Shown here one piece after another: positions 52,683 through 59,234 of a DNA stretch of 64,000 bases (the first letter of the stretch is position 1; each line of letters begins with the position of its first letter). This DNA comes from an uncultured Mucilaginibacter sp. (GTDB taxonomy: Bacteria; Bacteroidota; Bacteroidia; Sphingobacteriales; Sphingobacteriaceae): the NCBI GenBank assembly GCA_903891475.1, contig CAITEP010000023.1, positions 1 through 64,000 on the forward strand, read 5' to 3'. A program made the position numbers and the translations under genes. The notes beneath the pieces were generated by a model. The model did no database searches. It was not told where the DNA came from and was given only the letters and a program-made list of their open reading frames with translations.

Positions 52683-54092
52683 TTATATTTCTTCTGCCAT
52701 TTCAATAGCTTTTCTGAGCGCGGCAATTTTATTATCAACCTCTTTCAATTCATTTTCGGCAACAGAACCTGCAACTATTCCCGCACCAGCCTGATAATAC
52801 AAAGTATTGTTTTTACTTAAAAACGAGCGAATCATAATAGCATGGTTAAAATCGCCATTGAAACCCATAAAGCCGATAGCGCCACTGTAAAAGCCACGTT
52901 TGGTTTTTTCGTTTTCGTCAATAATTTCCATAGCGCGATATTTCGGAGCGCCGCTTAAGGTGCCTGCCGGATAGGTATCAGCCACTACCTTAAAGGAGGG
53001 CACGCCTAGTAATAGTTTACCACTTACGTGGGATACCAAATGGATGAGGTGCGAATAGTATTGCACTTCCTTAAATGCTTTTACCTGCACCTGGCCGCAA
53101 TGACGGCTTAAATCATTCCGCGCTAGGTCAACCAACATCACGTGCTCTGCTGATTCCTTTGGGTCGTTTTCAAGTGCTCGGGCAATTTCTGCGTCTTTTA
53201 CATCATCACCACTACGTTTGAAGGTGCCTGCTATTGGGAATATACTTGCTTCCCGGTTTTTAATGGTGATTTGCGCCTCGGGAGAGGAGCCAAATATCCT
53301 GAAACCGCCATAATCAAAATAAAACAAATAGGGAGATGGATTAATAGACCGTAAGGCCCTGTACACATTAAACTCATCGCCCAAAAACCCTTTAGAAAAT
53401 GCTCTGGATGGTACTATTTGAAAAACATCTCCTCGGTAAATATGCTGCTTCATTTTTTCAACCACATCCATAAATTCCTGGTTGCTTAAATTTGATTGCT
53501 CCTCTTCCTTGCTTTCAAACTTATATTCCGGAAAGTTTTTGTTTCGTATAATGTCGGCAACTTTTTCAAGCCCTAACGGGTCGGCTTCTCCTTCCGGTTG
53601 GTTATTAAAAATGTATAGCTCGTTTTTAAAATGGTCGATTGCGATGATATACCGATACATATGGTATTGCATTACCGGTATTTCGCGTTCGGGGTTGGTT
53701 ACTTCTTTTAGCTTAATGGTTTCAAAATGCTCCACTGCCTCATGGGTAAAATAACCAAACAACCCATTTGCAATTATTTTGGTGTTATTTGGGGTGGTTT
53801 CAAATCGGTCAATAAAACTGTTTATTTCGTTTATCAAATCAAAAGTACCCGCTTCGTGGTTTTCTTCAACCTGATTGGGGTATTTTAAATTCAATTTACC
53901 TTCATTTAATATTAACCCGGCAAAGGGACTACAGCAAACGTAGCTTACACTATTCTCGCGGCTATGGTAGTCTGAACTTTCGAGCAATAGCGAATTAGGG
54001 AAAATATCCCTTAAGCGCAGATAAATACTTACAGGGGTAGTAGTATCGGCCAGTAGCTTTTTGTGTAATGTTGTTATTTTAATTTTCTCCAT
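52683..54092 (-). CDS. trpE: Anthranilate synthase component I
   Basis: A 469-residue chorismate-utilising enzyme. The N-terminal domain holds the tryptophan-feedback region, LLESSDYHSRENSVSYVCCSPFAGL (the family's LLES motif near residue 37). The catalytic domain has GDVFQIVPSRAFSKGF, PSPYLFYFDYGGFRIFGSSPEAQI, FPIAGTFKRSGDDVKDAEIARALENDPKESAEHVMLVDLARNDLSRHC and AGTLSGAPKYRAMEIIDE. It converts chorismate to anthranilate with TrpG. Transcription is probably controlled by the leader peptide and terminator at 54112-54244, in addition to feedback inhibition of the enzyme. Confidence 0.95.
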   Translation of the reverse strand: MEKIKITTLHKKLLADTTTPVSIYLRLRDIFPNSLLLESSDYHSRENSVSYVCCSPFAGLILNEGKLNLKYPNQVEENHEAGTFDLINEINSFIDRFETTPNNTKIIANGLFGYFTHEAVEHFETIKLKEVTNPEREIPVMQYHMYRYIIAIDHFKNELYIFNNQPEGEADPLGLEKVADIIRNKNFPEYKFESKEEEQSNLSNQEFMDVVEKMKQHIYRGDVFQIVPSRAFSKGFLGDEFNVYRALRSINPSPYLFYFDYGGFRIFGSSPEAQITIKNREASIFPIAGTFKRSGDDVKDAEIARALENDPKESAEHVMLVDLARNDLSRHCGQVQVKAFKEVQYYSHLIHLVSHVSGKLLLGVPSFKVVADTYPAGTLSGAPKYRAMEIIDENEKTKRGFYSGAIGFMGFNGDFNHAIMIRSFLSKNNTLYYQAGAGIVAGSVAENELKEVDNKIAALRKAIEMAEEI

Positions 54093-54111
54093 TTTTAAAT
54101 TTTCAGTAAAT

Positions 54112-54144
54112 AAAAAAACCCGGCAAGTGAGATTCGCCGGGTTT
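54112..54144 (-). terminator. Attenuator terminator upstream of trpE
   Basis: On the minus strand AAACCCGGC and GCCGGGTTT form a perfect 9-bp stem (54144-54116, 11-nt loop), followed by TTTTTTTA. It lies between the leader peptide (54244-54185) and trpE. A GCCGG in the last codons of the leader peptide can pair with CCGGC of the first stem arm, giving a candidate antiterminator. Confidence 0.8.
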
Positions 54145-54184
54145 CAAATAGGTTTATAATTGATTAATCGTTTTGATCAAATAC

Positions 54185-54244
54185 TTATCCGGCTACCAAA
54201 ATTAATTGGTGCCACCAGAATTTGTTTATAGTAGTTTTGATCAT
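54185..54244 (-). CDS. trpL: trp operon leader peptide with tandem Trp codons
   Basis: A 19-residue ORF, MIKTTINKFWWHQLILVAG, ends in TAA 41 nt before the attenuator stem. Two adjacent Trp codons (TGG TGG, 54217-54212) are the signature of ribosome-mediated trp attenuation. The segment just after the Trp codons (ACCAA) can pair with TTGGT further on, which would mask the GCCGG antiterminator arm when the ribosome moves through. Conserved trp leaders are known upstream of Bacteroidota trp genes. The ORF is too short for standard gene callers. Stalling at the Trp codons under low tryptophan should favour antitermination (inference). Confidence 0.8.
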   Translation of the reverse strand: MIKTTINKFWWHQLILVAG

Positions 54245-54298
54245 TGCGGTCACAAATTTATAAAGAAAATTGAAATACCAAATTTTTATTGAAAATTT

Positions 54299-54745
54299 TT
54301 ATTTCGTAGAACCTAAAAGTGGTAAATGACCGGCTAAAATGGTTATAACTATAAGCACAAAAGCTAAAGTATAGAATATTGAAACGGTTTTAAACTTACC
54401 TTCACTAGTTGCCTTCTTTTTCGATTTGCTGTAGCCGATGGTTATCAAAGTAATTGCAACCACCATCATTACCCAATGCTCAACTGTAAAGTAACGAGTG
54501 GTGGCATTTTTCATGGTTTCGCTGTTCCATTGCACATATGGACTTAAAAAACATAAAACAATACCAATAAGTAACTGGGTATGCGCTGATATCAGCGTAA
54601 ATAAATTTACTTTTTGGTTGATGGCTGTAAATGGTTTTTTACCCAACCAACCTAAAATAGATTGAATAATAGCGATAATTAATAGCAGGAAAACAATATA
54701 CCTGAAGCCCGAGTGTAGGCTCTTGATGATAAAATAAAAGCTCAT
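54299..54745 (-). CDS. Four-helix membrane protein, possible cytochrome b-like
   Basis: A 148-residue integral membrane protein. Four hydrophobic helices carry recurring His residues: KSLHSGFRYIVFLLLIIAIIQSI, LFTLISAHTQLLIGIVLCFL, TVEHWVMMVVAITLITIGY and TVSIFYTLAFVLIVITILAGHLPLLG. The His near each helix start or end would allow haem ligation, and similar Bacteroidota proteins are sometimes labelled cytochrome B, but there is no firm haem motif. It has no obvious partner; the neighbouring genes are the trp unit and small envelope proteins. Confidence 0.6.
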   Translation of the reverse strand: MSFYFIIKSLHSGFRYIVFLLLIIAIIQSILGWLGKKPFTAINQKVNLFTLISAHTQLLIGIVLCFLSPYVQWNSETMKNATTRYFTVEHWVMMVVAITLITIGYSKSKKKATSEGKFKTVSIFYTLAFVLIVITILAGHLPLLGSTK

Positions 54746-54833
54746 ATTTTAAATTTTATCCGAAGGTACAATAAAAAATAATTGATGAACTATTTGAATT
54801 GTTTAAAGCAGGTAAATAAATTAAAAAAAGCGA

Positions 54834-55262
54834 TTAAACGAATAAATTAGGATCCGAAACGGTTAGGTTTTCAGGATTATCAGTACCCTTTATACCTGGT
54901 ATTATTTTCTTTATCGATTCCCAAACGTTGGCAATCAAGTCTTTATTAATATAATCGGCAGCCTTTTGGGATACCAGGCCAACAATAGTTTTAACAATGC
55001 CACTTGATTGTTTAAAGAAAGTATTGTTTAAAATAAATGGGAGTAACAAACTGGATAATATTTGAAAAATATCGCCATCAAACAAACCATTTCTTTTTTC
55101 GCCATCAGTCTCCGGTCGTTGAAATACCGAAAAAATAGATGATATAATAGCCGAAGGACTACTAAACCTTTCGCGTATTTTTTCCCTTTGAATGCCTTCC
55201 AAGCGTTTAAGTTGGGCAATTTCGTACCTTAAATCATCAATATTTTTTATTTCAGCAGCCAT
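54834..55262 (-). CDS. Hypothetical protein in YtxH-holin cluster
   Basis: A 142-residue protein I cannot assign. The N terminus is charged and helical (IKNIDDLRYEIAQLKRLEGIQREKIRERF). A Ser-rich turn follows and then a hydrophobic stretch (IFQILSSLLLPFILNNTFF, about 68-86) with further amphipathic helices. It starts 2 nt after the holin-like gene ends, so the three small genes here form one unit. Membrane association in the cell envelope is likely from context. Confidence 0.6.
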   Translation of the reverse strand: MAAEIKNIDDLRYEIAQLKRLEGIQREKIRERFSSPSAIISSIFSVFQRPETDGEKRNGLFDGDIFQILSSLLLPFILNNTFFKQSSGIVKTIVGLVSQKAADYINKDLIANVWESIKKIIPGIKGTDNPENLTVSDPNLFV

Positions 55263-55264
55263 AT

Positions 55265-55609
55265 TTATTTTGCTTTAAATATTTTTTGAATAAAAATATT
55301 AATTAGAGGCTTTTCAACATTTTTTCGGTTGAATTTTATAACAAGCACAATGATGAGGTAAAGCAAGGCAATAATTCCGAAGCCTTTCCAGGTACCTTGT
55401 AACAAATCGCCTAAAAAATAGGCAAGGGTTAAACTCGCAAAAAAGAAAGTCAACAATGCGCTCATTATTAACACCAAATCGGCAATTATATTCGCTGCAA
55501 ATGATGAACCACTTTCAATAGCTTGGTATTTTGCCAGTTTTATACGTGTTTCTACATATTCGGCAAATTGGTCGATTATGGGAGGTGGTGTTTCTTTTTT
55601 TGAATCCAT
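55265..55609 (-). CDS. Phage holin superfamily-like membrane protein
   Basis: A 114-residue protein with a cytoplasmic amphipathic N-terminal helix (IIDQFAEYVETRIKLAKYQAIE) and two transmembrane helices (ANIIADLVLIMSALLTFFFASLTLAYFLGDLL and GFGIIALLYLIIVLVIKF). This is the plan of the YqjE/phage-holin-3-like proteins common in bacterial chromosomes and linked to envelope stress, not to prophages. It follows the YtxH-domain gene by 42 nt. Basic C terminus. Confidence 0.72.
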   Translation of the reverse strand: MDSKKETPPPIIDQFAEYVETRIKLAKYQAIESGSSFAANIIADLVLIMSALLTFFFASLTLAYFLGDLLQGTWKGFGIIALLYLIIVLVIKFNRKNVEKPLINIFIQKIFKAK

Positions 55610-55651
55610 ATGTTTTTATTTCCAACATTAATTTTTGTTGGATCTTTTTAT

Positions 55652-55918
55652 TTACGCGTGTTCCAAATCATCCTGATATTCATGCTCATGAACATTGTTC
55701 TTTGATTTTAATGAATCAACCACCTTATTTTTTAGTCCTATTAAATTATCAATTTCAGTAGTCGCGGTTTCTTTTATCGAATTACCCAAATCTTTTAATG
55801 ATTCGGCCAGTTTATCACGTGTTTCATTTCCTTTATCAGGTGCAAATAAAATGCCCAGCGCCGCTCCGGCTGCAAGTCCAATCAGCAAAGCGGAAAATAC
55901 TTTTGTGTTGTTGCTCAT
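55652..55918 (-). CDS. YtxH domain-containing protein
   Basis: An 88-residue protein with one N-terminal membrane segment, VFSALLIGLAAGAALGILFAPDKGNETRDKLAE, the typical YtxH opening (Gly-rich helix then LFAPxxGxxTR). A long charged helix follows, ending EHEYQDDLEHA. Such proteins are general-stress-associated in Firmicutes and common in Bacteroidota beside small holin-like proteins. It is the first gene of the three-gene unit. Confidence 0.85.
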   Translation of the reverse strand: MSNNTKVFSALLIGLAAGAALGILFAPDKGNETRDKLAESLKDLGNSIKETATTEIDNLIGLKNKVVDSLKSKNNVHEHEYQDDLEHA

Positions 55919-56061
55919 AAGATGTAAATGTTAATTTAGATTTTGTTTTTATTTTGATTATAAATAGTGTTAAATGTTACCACACCAATTATCATTGGCT
56001 AATTTAAATACCTATACAATCAATTGCAAATAGTATTTTAGGTTTTAATTAACAAATATAA

Positions 56062-57105
56062 CTAGTTTTCCGGGCTCGTCCTAATTCTTTCTAATCTATC
56101 GGCTGCCATTCTGTTGCTTTCATAAATTTCTAATAATAAAAAAAAGTACGATAATAATAAGGGACCAAAAACCAGTCCCAAAATACCAAATATGGGCAAT
56201 CCAATTATTACACCTACTATGGATATTAACGGATGTATATTGGCAATTTTTTTATTAATCACCATTCTTAAAAAATTATCAATGTTCCCTATAAATAGCA
56301 ATCCATATACCAGCATCAAAACTCCACTGAGTGTATGCCCCTCCGAAAATAATATCATACTTGCCGGAATGCTCAAAGTTGGTGCGCCGACAACTGGTAA
56401 AAAAGAAATAAATGCACCTATTACACCCCAAAAAATTGGGTCGGGTATGCCAAATATCCAAAACCCGAATGCGAGCAAAAAACCCTGAGTAAGGGCAATA
56501 ATGCTTTGGCCCAGTACATTTGAATAGGTTGAATCGCGCAAGGCGGCGGCAAACTTTAATGCATGTTCGTCGCGAAAAGGGGCATATTTTAACAAGGTTT
56601 TTTCGAAAGCGGCATGCTGCACCAACATAAAATAGAGCAAAAAATATAAAACCAACAGGGTTACAAAACCACCTGCGGCACTACCCAATACCGACGGGAA
56701 AAGGTCGGTTACAAATGATCCTAGTTTTTGAACTATTTCTTCGGCAAAATGGGGCTGTTTAAAATTAGTAGCTGTAAAGGCATCAATTTCAGATATATAT
56801 TGGTGCAGGTTAAATGAATGGATGTTAATTGACGCAATTTTACCCAATACCATTAAACTTAAACCTGTAAATGGAATTACTATTACAATAAGCGAAAATA
56901 AAATGATGGATAAAGCTACAACCGTTTGGTTGATTCTCTTTTTTTCAGTCAGATAGATATAAATAGGTCGGAATATAGTATACAATACAATTGCACCAAG
57001 TATAGCATTAAATAAACCACTTAGCGCAAATAGTAAAAAGCAACCTAAAATTATAATAGTTGCTAAAATTATATTATTGCGTTGTTTGTAGTTGTATATT
57101 GACAT
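56062..57105 (-). CDS. AI-2E family transporter (TqsA/PerM-like)
   Basis: A permease of about 347 residues. The frame extends to 57168, but the ATG at 57105 (MSIYNYKQRNNIILA) is preferred, since the extra 21 residues are not family-like. Transmembrane pairs include IILATIIILGCFLLFALSGLFNAILGAIVLYTIF near the start, then GGFVTLLVLYFLLYFMLV, ALTQGFLLAFGFWIFGIPDPIFWGVIGAFISFLPVVGAP and HPLISIVGVIIGLPIFGILGLVFGPLLLSYFFLLLEIY. The PVVGA and HP-containing segments are typical of the AI-2E/PF01594 family. Substrates in other species range from AI-2 export to ion exchange, so none is claimed here. Confidence 0.9.
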   Translation of the reverse strand: MSIYNYKQRNNIILATIIILGCFLLFALSGLFNAILGAIVLYTIFRPIYIYLTEKKRINQTVVALSIILFSLIVIVIPFTGLSLMVLGKIASINIHSFNLHQYISEIDAFTATNFKQPHFAEEIVQKLGSFVTDLFPSVLGSAAGGFVTLLVLYFLLYFMLVQHAAFEKTLLKYAPFRDEHALKFAAALRDSTYSNVLGQSIIALTQGFLLAFGFWIFGIPDPIFWGVIGAFISFLPVVGAPTLSIPASMILFSEGHTLSGVLMLVYGLLFIGNIDNFLRMVINKKIANIHPLISIVGVIIGLPIFGILGLVFGPLLLSYFFLLLEIYESNRMAADRLERIRTSPEN

Positions 57106-57232
57106 GAGATATTTTGAGTACACATACCTAGAACGAAACAAACAGTTTAAAGTTTTGAGATACCTCAAAAATTGAATTCAAATTATAAATATTAGTGGTA
57201 AAAACCATTTAAAAAATGTTATAAATAAGCAA

Positions 57233-57258
57233 AGCCCCTGATGGGCAGGGGCTTTTGC
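57233..57258. terminator. Terminator hairpin after the tRNA-like genes
   Basis: AGCCCCTG and CAGGGGCT form a perfect 8-bp GC-rich stem with a 5-nt loop; flanking GCAAA/TTTGC extend it. It lies between the tRNA-like copy 1 and the AI-2E gene and would end the minus-strand transcript of the tRNA-like pair. Confidence 0.75.
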
Positions 57259-57292
57259 TAACCAATTATAAACCTAAATTATGAGAAGAGGC

Positions 57293-57407
57293 TGTAGGAG
57301 AAGGAGTCGAACCTTCACGAAGTGGTTATTCTCATTGCTGAGAGTTTCCCATGCTCTTCGCCACCGCGACAAGGAGGTGTGTCTGCCAAAAATTTCACCA
57401 TCCTACA
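57293..57407 (-). tRNA. tRNA-like RNA copy 1, tRNA-Leu-type core with GTC anticodon and a very long variable region
   Basis: On the minus strand: acceptor TGTAGGA/TCCTACA (7 bp), a Leu-type D arm (GTG, AAATTTTTGGCAGA, CAC), and an anticodon arm CCTCC-TTGTCGC-GGTGG (T33, anticodon GTC, purine 37, one T-T mismatch). The T arm is GAAGG-TTCGACT-CCTTC. The discriminator is G and CCA is not encoded. Between anticodon and T arms lie about 44 nt, with an outer stem CGAAG/CTTCG and an inner hairpin TCTCA-GCAA-TGAGA. Total 115 nt, well above normal type II tRNAs. GTC would read Asp codons while the body is Leu-like, so it may not be an ordinary translating tRNA. Confidence 0.6.
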
Positions 57408-57416
57408 GTATAGTAG

Positions 57417-57452
57417 TCCAAAATATCAAATTATTAATTTTAAAATTTTGGA
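57417..57452 (-). other. Spacer hairpin between the two tRNA-like RNAs
   Basis: TCCAAAAT and ATTTTGGA can form an 8-bp stem, with an additional AAATTA/TAATTT pairing inside. It may serve as an RNA processing site in the shared precursor. Confidence 0.35.
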
Positions 57453-57457
57453 ACAGC

Positions 57458-57569
57458 TGTTGGGGAAGGGTTCGAACCTTCACAGAGTAGTTAGTCAGTA
57501 AACTGATTTCCCAAAATCTCTGCCACCGCGACAAGGAGGTGTGTCTGCCAAAAATTTCACCACCCAACA
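57458..57569 (-). tRNA. tRNA-like RNA copy 2, same core, different variable region
   Basis: On the minus strand: acceptor TGTTGGG/CCCAACA, then a D arm and anticodon arm identical to copy 1 over positions 8-43 (anticodon GTC). The T arm is GAAGG-TTCGAAC-CCTTC, with G discriminator and no encoded CCA. The long variable region (about 41 nt) has outer stem CAGAG/CTCTG and inner hairpin TCAG-TTTA-CTGA. Both differ from copy 1 in sequence but keep pairing, while TGGGAAA on the 5' side and a TAACxA element on the 3' side are conserved. Acceptor stems also co-vary. Total 112 nt. The co-variation argues that both copies are under selection as structured RNAs. Confidence 0.6.
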
Positions 57570-57618
57570 ATGTTTTATTTTTTTAAAGAACGGACAGCAA
57601 TTTGTCTATTGCTTGCTA

Positions 57619-57649
57619 CAAATCTAATAGGAGTATCAATTTGTTGCAA
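57619..57649 (-). promoter_or_regulatory. Bacteroidetes-type promoter of the tRNA-like pair
   Basis: On the minus strand TTG (57649-57647), a 20-bp spacer and TAGATTTG (57626-57619), an exact consensus match. Transcription would start about 40 nt before copy 2 and read both copies to the terminator at 57233-57258. Confidence 0.65.
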
Positions 57650-57723
57650 ATATTTCAATGAAATATTTTTATTTTTATCAGATTTTAATTATTCTTGTAT
57701 ATAAATAAAATTTTTCGAAAATT

Positions 57724-58197
57724 ATGACCCATAGAAAAGCACAAAATTTAGAAATTGATAATCTTGACATACAGATTTTATCAATATTAATGAAAAATGC
57801 TACTACACCTTATACCGAAATAGCAAAAGAATTGATAGTTTCTGGCGGAACGATACATGTTAGAATGAAAAAGTTAGAAGAGATGGGCGTAATTAAAGGG
57901 GCAAGTTTGGAAGTTGACCCTCAGAAGCTTGGATATGATATCACCGCCTTCCTTGGTATATTTTTGGAAAAGGGTTCGCAGTATAATGAAGCTGTAAAGC
58001 AATTAAAAACAGTGAAAGAAATAGTTGAACTTCATTATACTACAGGCAGTTATAGCATTTTCGCCAAAATTGTTTGCCATGATACTACACATTTACGTGA
58101 AGTTTTAAACGAACAAATACAGGGCGTTAAAGGAATACAACGTACCGAAACCTTTATTTCATTGGAGGAAAGTATAAGGAGGCAGATATCGCTATAA
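57724..58197 (+). CDS. Lrp/AsnC-family transcriptional regulator
   Basis: A 157-residue regulator. The N-terminal helix-turn-helix is LDIQILSILMKNATTPYTEIAKELIVSGGTIHVRMKKLEEMGVIKGASLEVD (about 17-68). The C-terminal RAM/AsnC ligand domain (about 75-150) has TAFLGIFLEKG, VVELHYTTGSYSIFAKIVCHDTTHLREVL and GIQRTETFISLEES. Family members sense amino acids and form octamers. It is divergent from the tRNA-like pair, and the promoter of that pair lies within its upstream region. This leaves open a regulatory link, for which there is no direct evidence. Confidence 0.93.
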   Translation: MTHRKAQNLEIDNLDIQILSILMKNATTPYTEIAKELIVSGGTIHVRMKKLEEMGVIKGASLEVDPQKLGYDITAFLGIFLEKGSQYNEAVKQLKTVKEIVELHYTTGSYSIFAKIVCHDTTHLREVLNEQIQGVKGIQRTETFISLEESIRRQISL

Positions 58198-58218
58198 AAA
58201 TTTACTCAAACTACTTTA

Positions 58219-59166
58219 TTAATATTCTATTTTTCGGGCAGCTTGTATAGAAGGTTTTTCTATTACCCGATAAAGTAAATATGCCGAACAAATTGATACT
58301 AATACCCCTATTAATAACCTTAAATAATCCATATTACTAATTAAATGGATATGACGGGTAAAAGAAACGGCTGTTCTACCCATTTCCCAATGAATAAGAT
58401 ATAAGGAATAGCTAATCATTCCCAGCCAAAGTAGAAACCTACCTAAAAAAACCGGAAAATATTCAAGTTTAGCGTATAAAATAAATATTACCGCAAATAA
58501 TGCGGCAACTGCTTCTGCAATGTCGTGCGTTTTTATATTTATAAAGGTTAGTACCAAACAGGTTCCCCAAAAAACGTAAGCGTTTAATTTGGTAAACATT
58601 AAGTTAAAGATTAGTATACCCATTGCAAAAAATGGTAACCAATTTATAACCGGTAAATTAGGATTATAAAGGTTAATGGCAATTATTAGATATACAAAAG
58701 CAAGCGTTTTATTATTGGAGAGTAGTATGTAAGTAAATAGAAGCCCAATGATAATATAAAACACAAATTCAATTTGAAGTGTCCAAAATACTGGTGAAAT
58801 ATTGTCATACCCAAATACGCTATTTAAAAATACCAAATGCAATGAAATTCCGGTAATTGACATAATTGCCCTGCCAGTAGTATAGGCAAGTAATGAACTA
58901 ATGATGATGGTTATAAAATAAGCCGGAACAATCCTAATAATGCGTTTTAATATAAACTTGAAAAAGTGCTGAATTTGGTAGTTGGATTTATATAAACTGT
59001 ACGGTAACACAAAGCCACTTATTACAAAGAATATTTCAACACCGGTAAATCCATATTTGGCGTAACCTGCAATTTGTTTTGAATGCAGGCTTCCTACAGA
59101 AATGTGAAATATGGTAACCATCAAGGCCGCCAAACCTCTTAATATGTCGATGTGTTTTAACCTCAT
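58219..59166 (-). CDS. Acyltransferase family 3 membrane protein
   Basis: A 315-residue integral membrane acyltransferase. The N terminus LKHIDILRGLAALMVTIFHISVG holds the family's catalytic His (IFH). GVEIFFVISGFVLPYSLYK and FILKRIIRIVPAYFITI follow (the R-x10-H and RRxxRI-type motifs). About ten transmembrane helices cover the rest, ending SYSLYLIHWEMGRT and LLYRVIEKPSI, also typical. Such enzymes O-acylate surface sugars or lipids. No glycan-biosynthesis cluster is nearby, so the acceptor is unknown. Confidence 0.92.
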   Translation of the reverse strand: MRLKHIDILRGLAALMVTIFHISVGSLHSKQIAGYAKYGFTGVEIFFVISGFVLPYSLYKSNYQIQHFFKFILKRIIRIVPAYFITIIISSLLAYTTGRAIMSITGISLHLVFLNSVFGYDNISPVFWTLQIEFVFYIIIGLLFTYILLSNNKTLAFVYLIIAINLYNPNLPVINWLPFFAMGILIFNLMFTKLNAYVFWGTCLVLTFINIKTHDIAEAVAALFAVIFILYAKLEYFPVFLGRFLLWLGMISYSLYLIHWEMGRTAVSFTRHIHLISNMDYLRLLIGVLVSICSAYLLYRVIEKPSIQAARKIEY

Positions 59167-59234
59167 TTAATGCACGCAATTATTAATTGCCTTTTATAAA
59201 GAAACAATAATTTATTGATAAAGTAAAACTTTAC

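Noticed and set aside
55265-55609. Prophage remnant suggested by the holin-like gene
   Set aside because: No other phage genes are nearby. The YtxH/holin-like/small-protein trio is a common chromosomal envelope unit.
57281-57490. Plus-strand ORF of 69 codons across the tRNA-like region
   Set aside because: It covers both structured RNAs on the opposite strand. The T-loop signature and co-varying stems explain the conservation.
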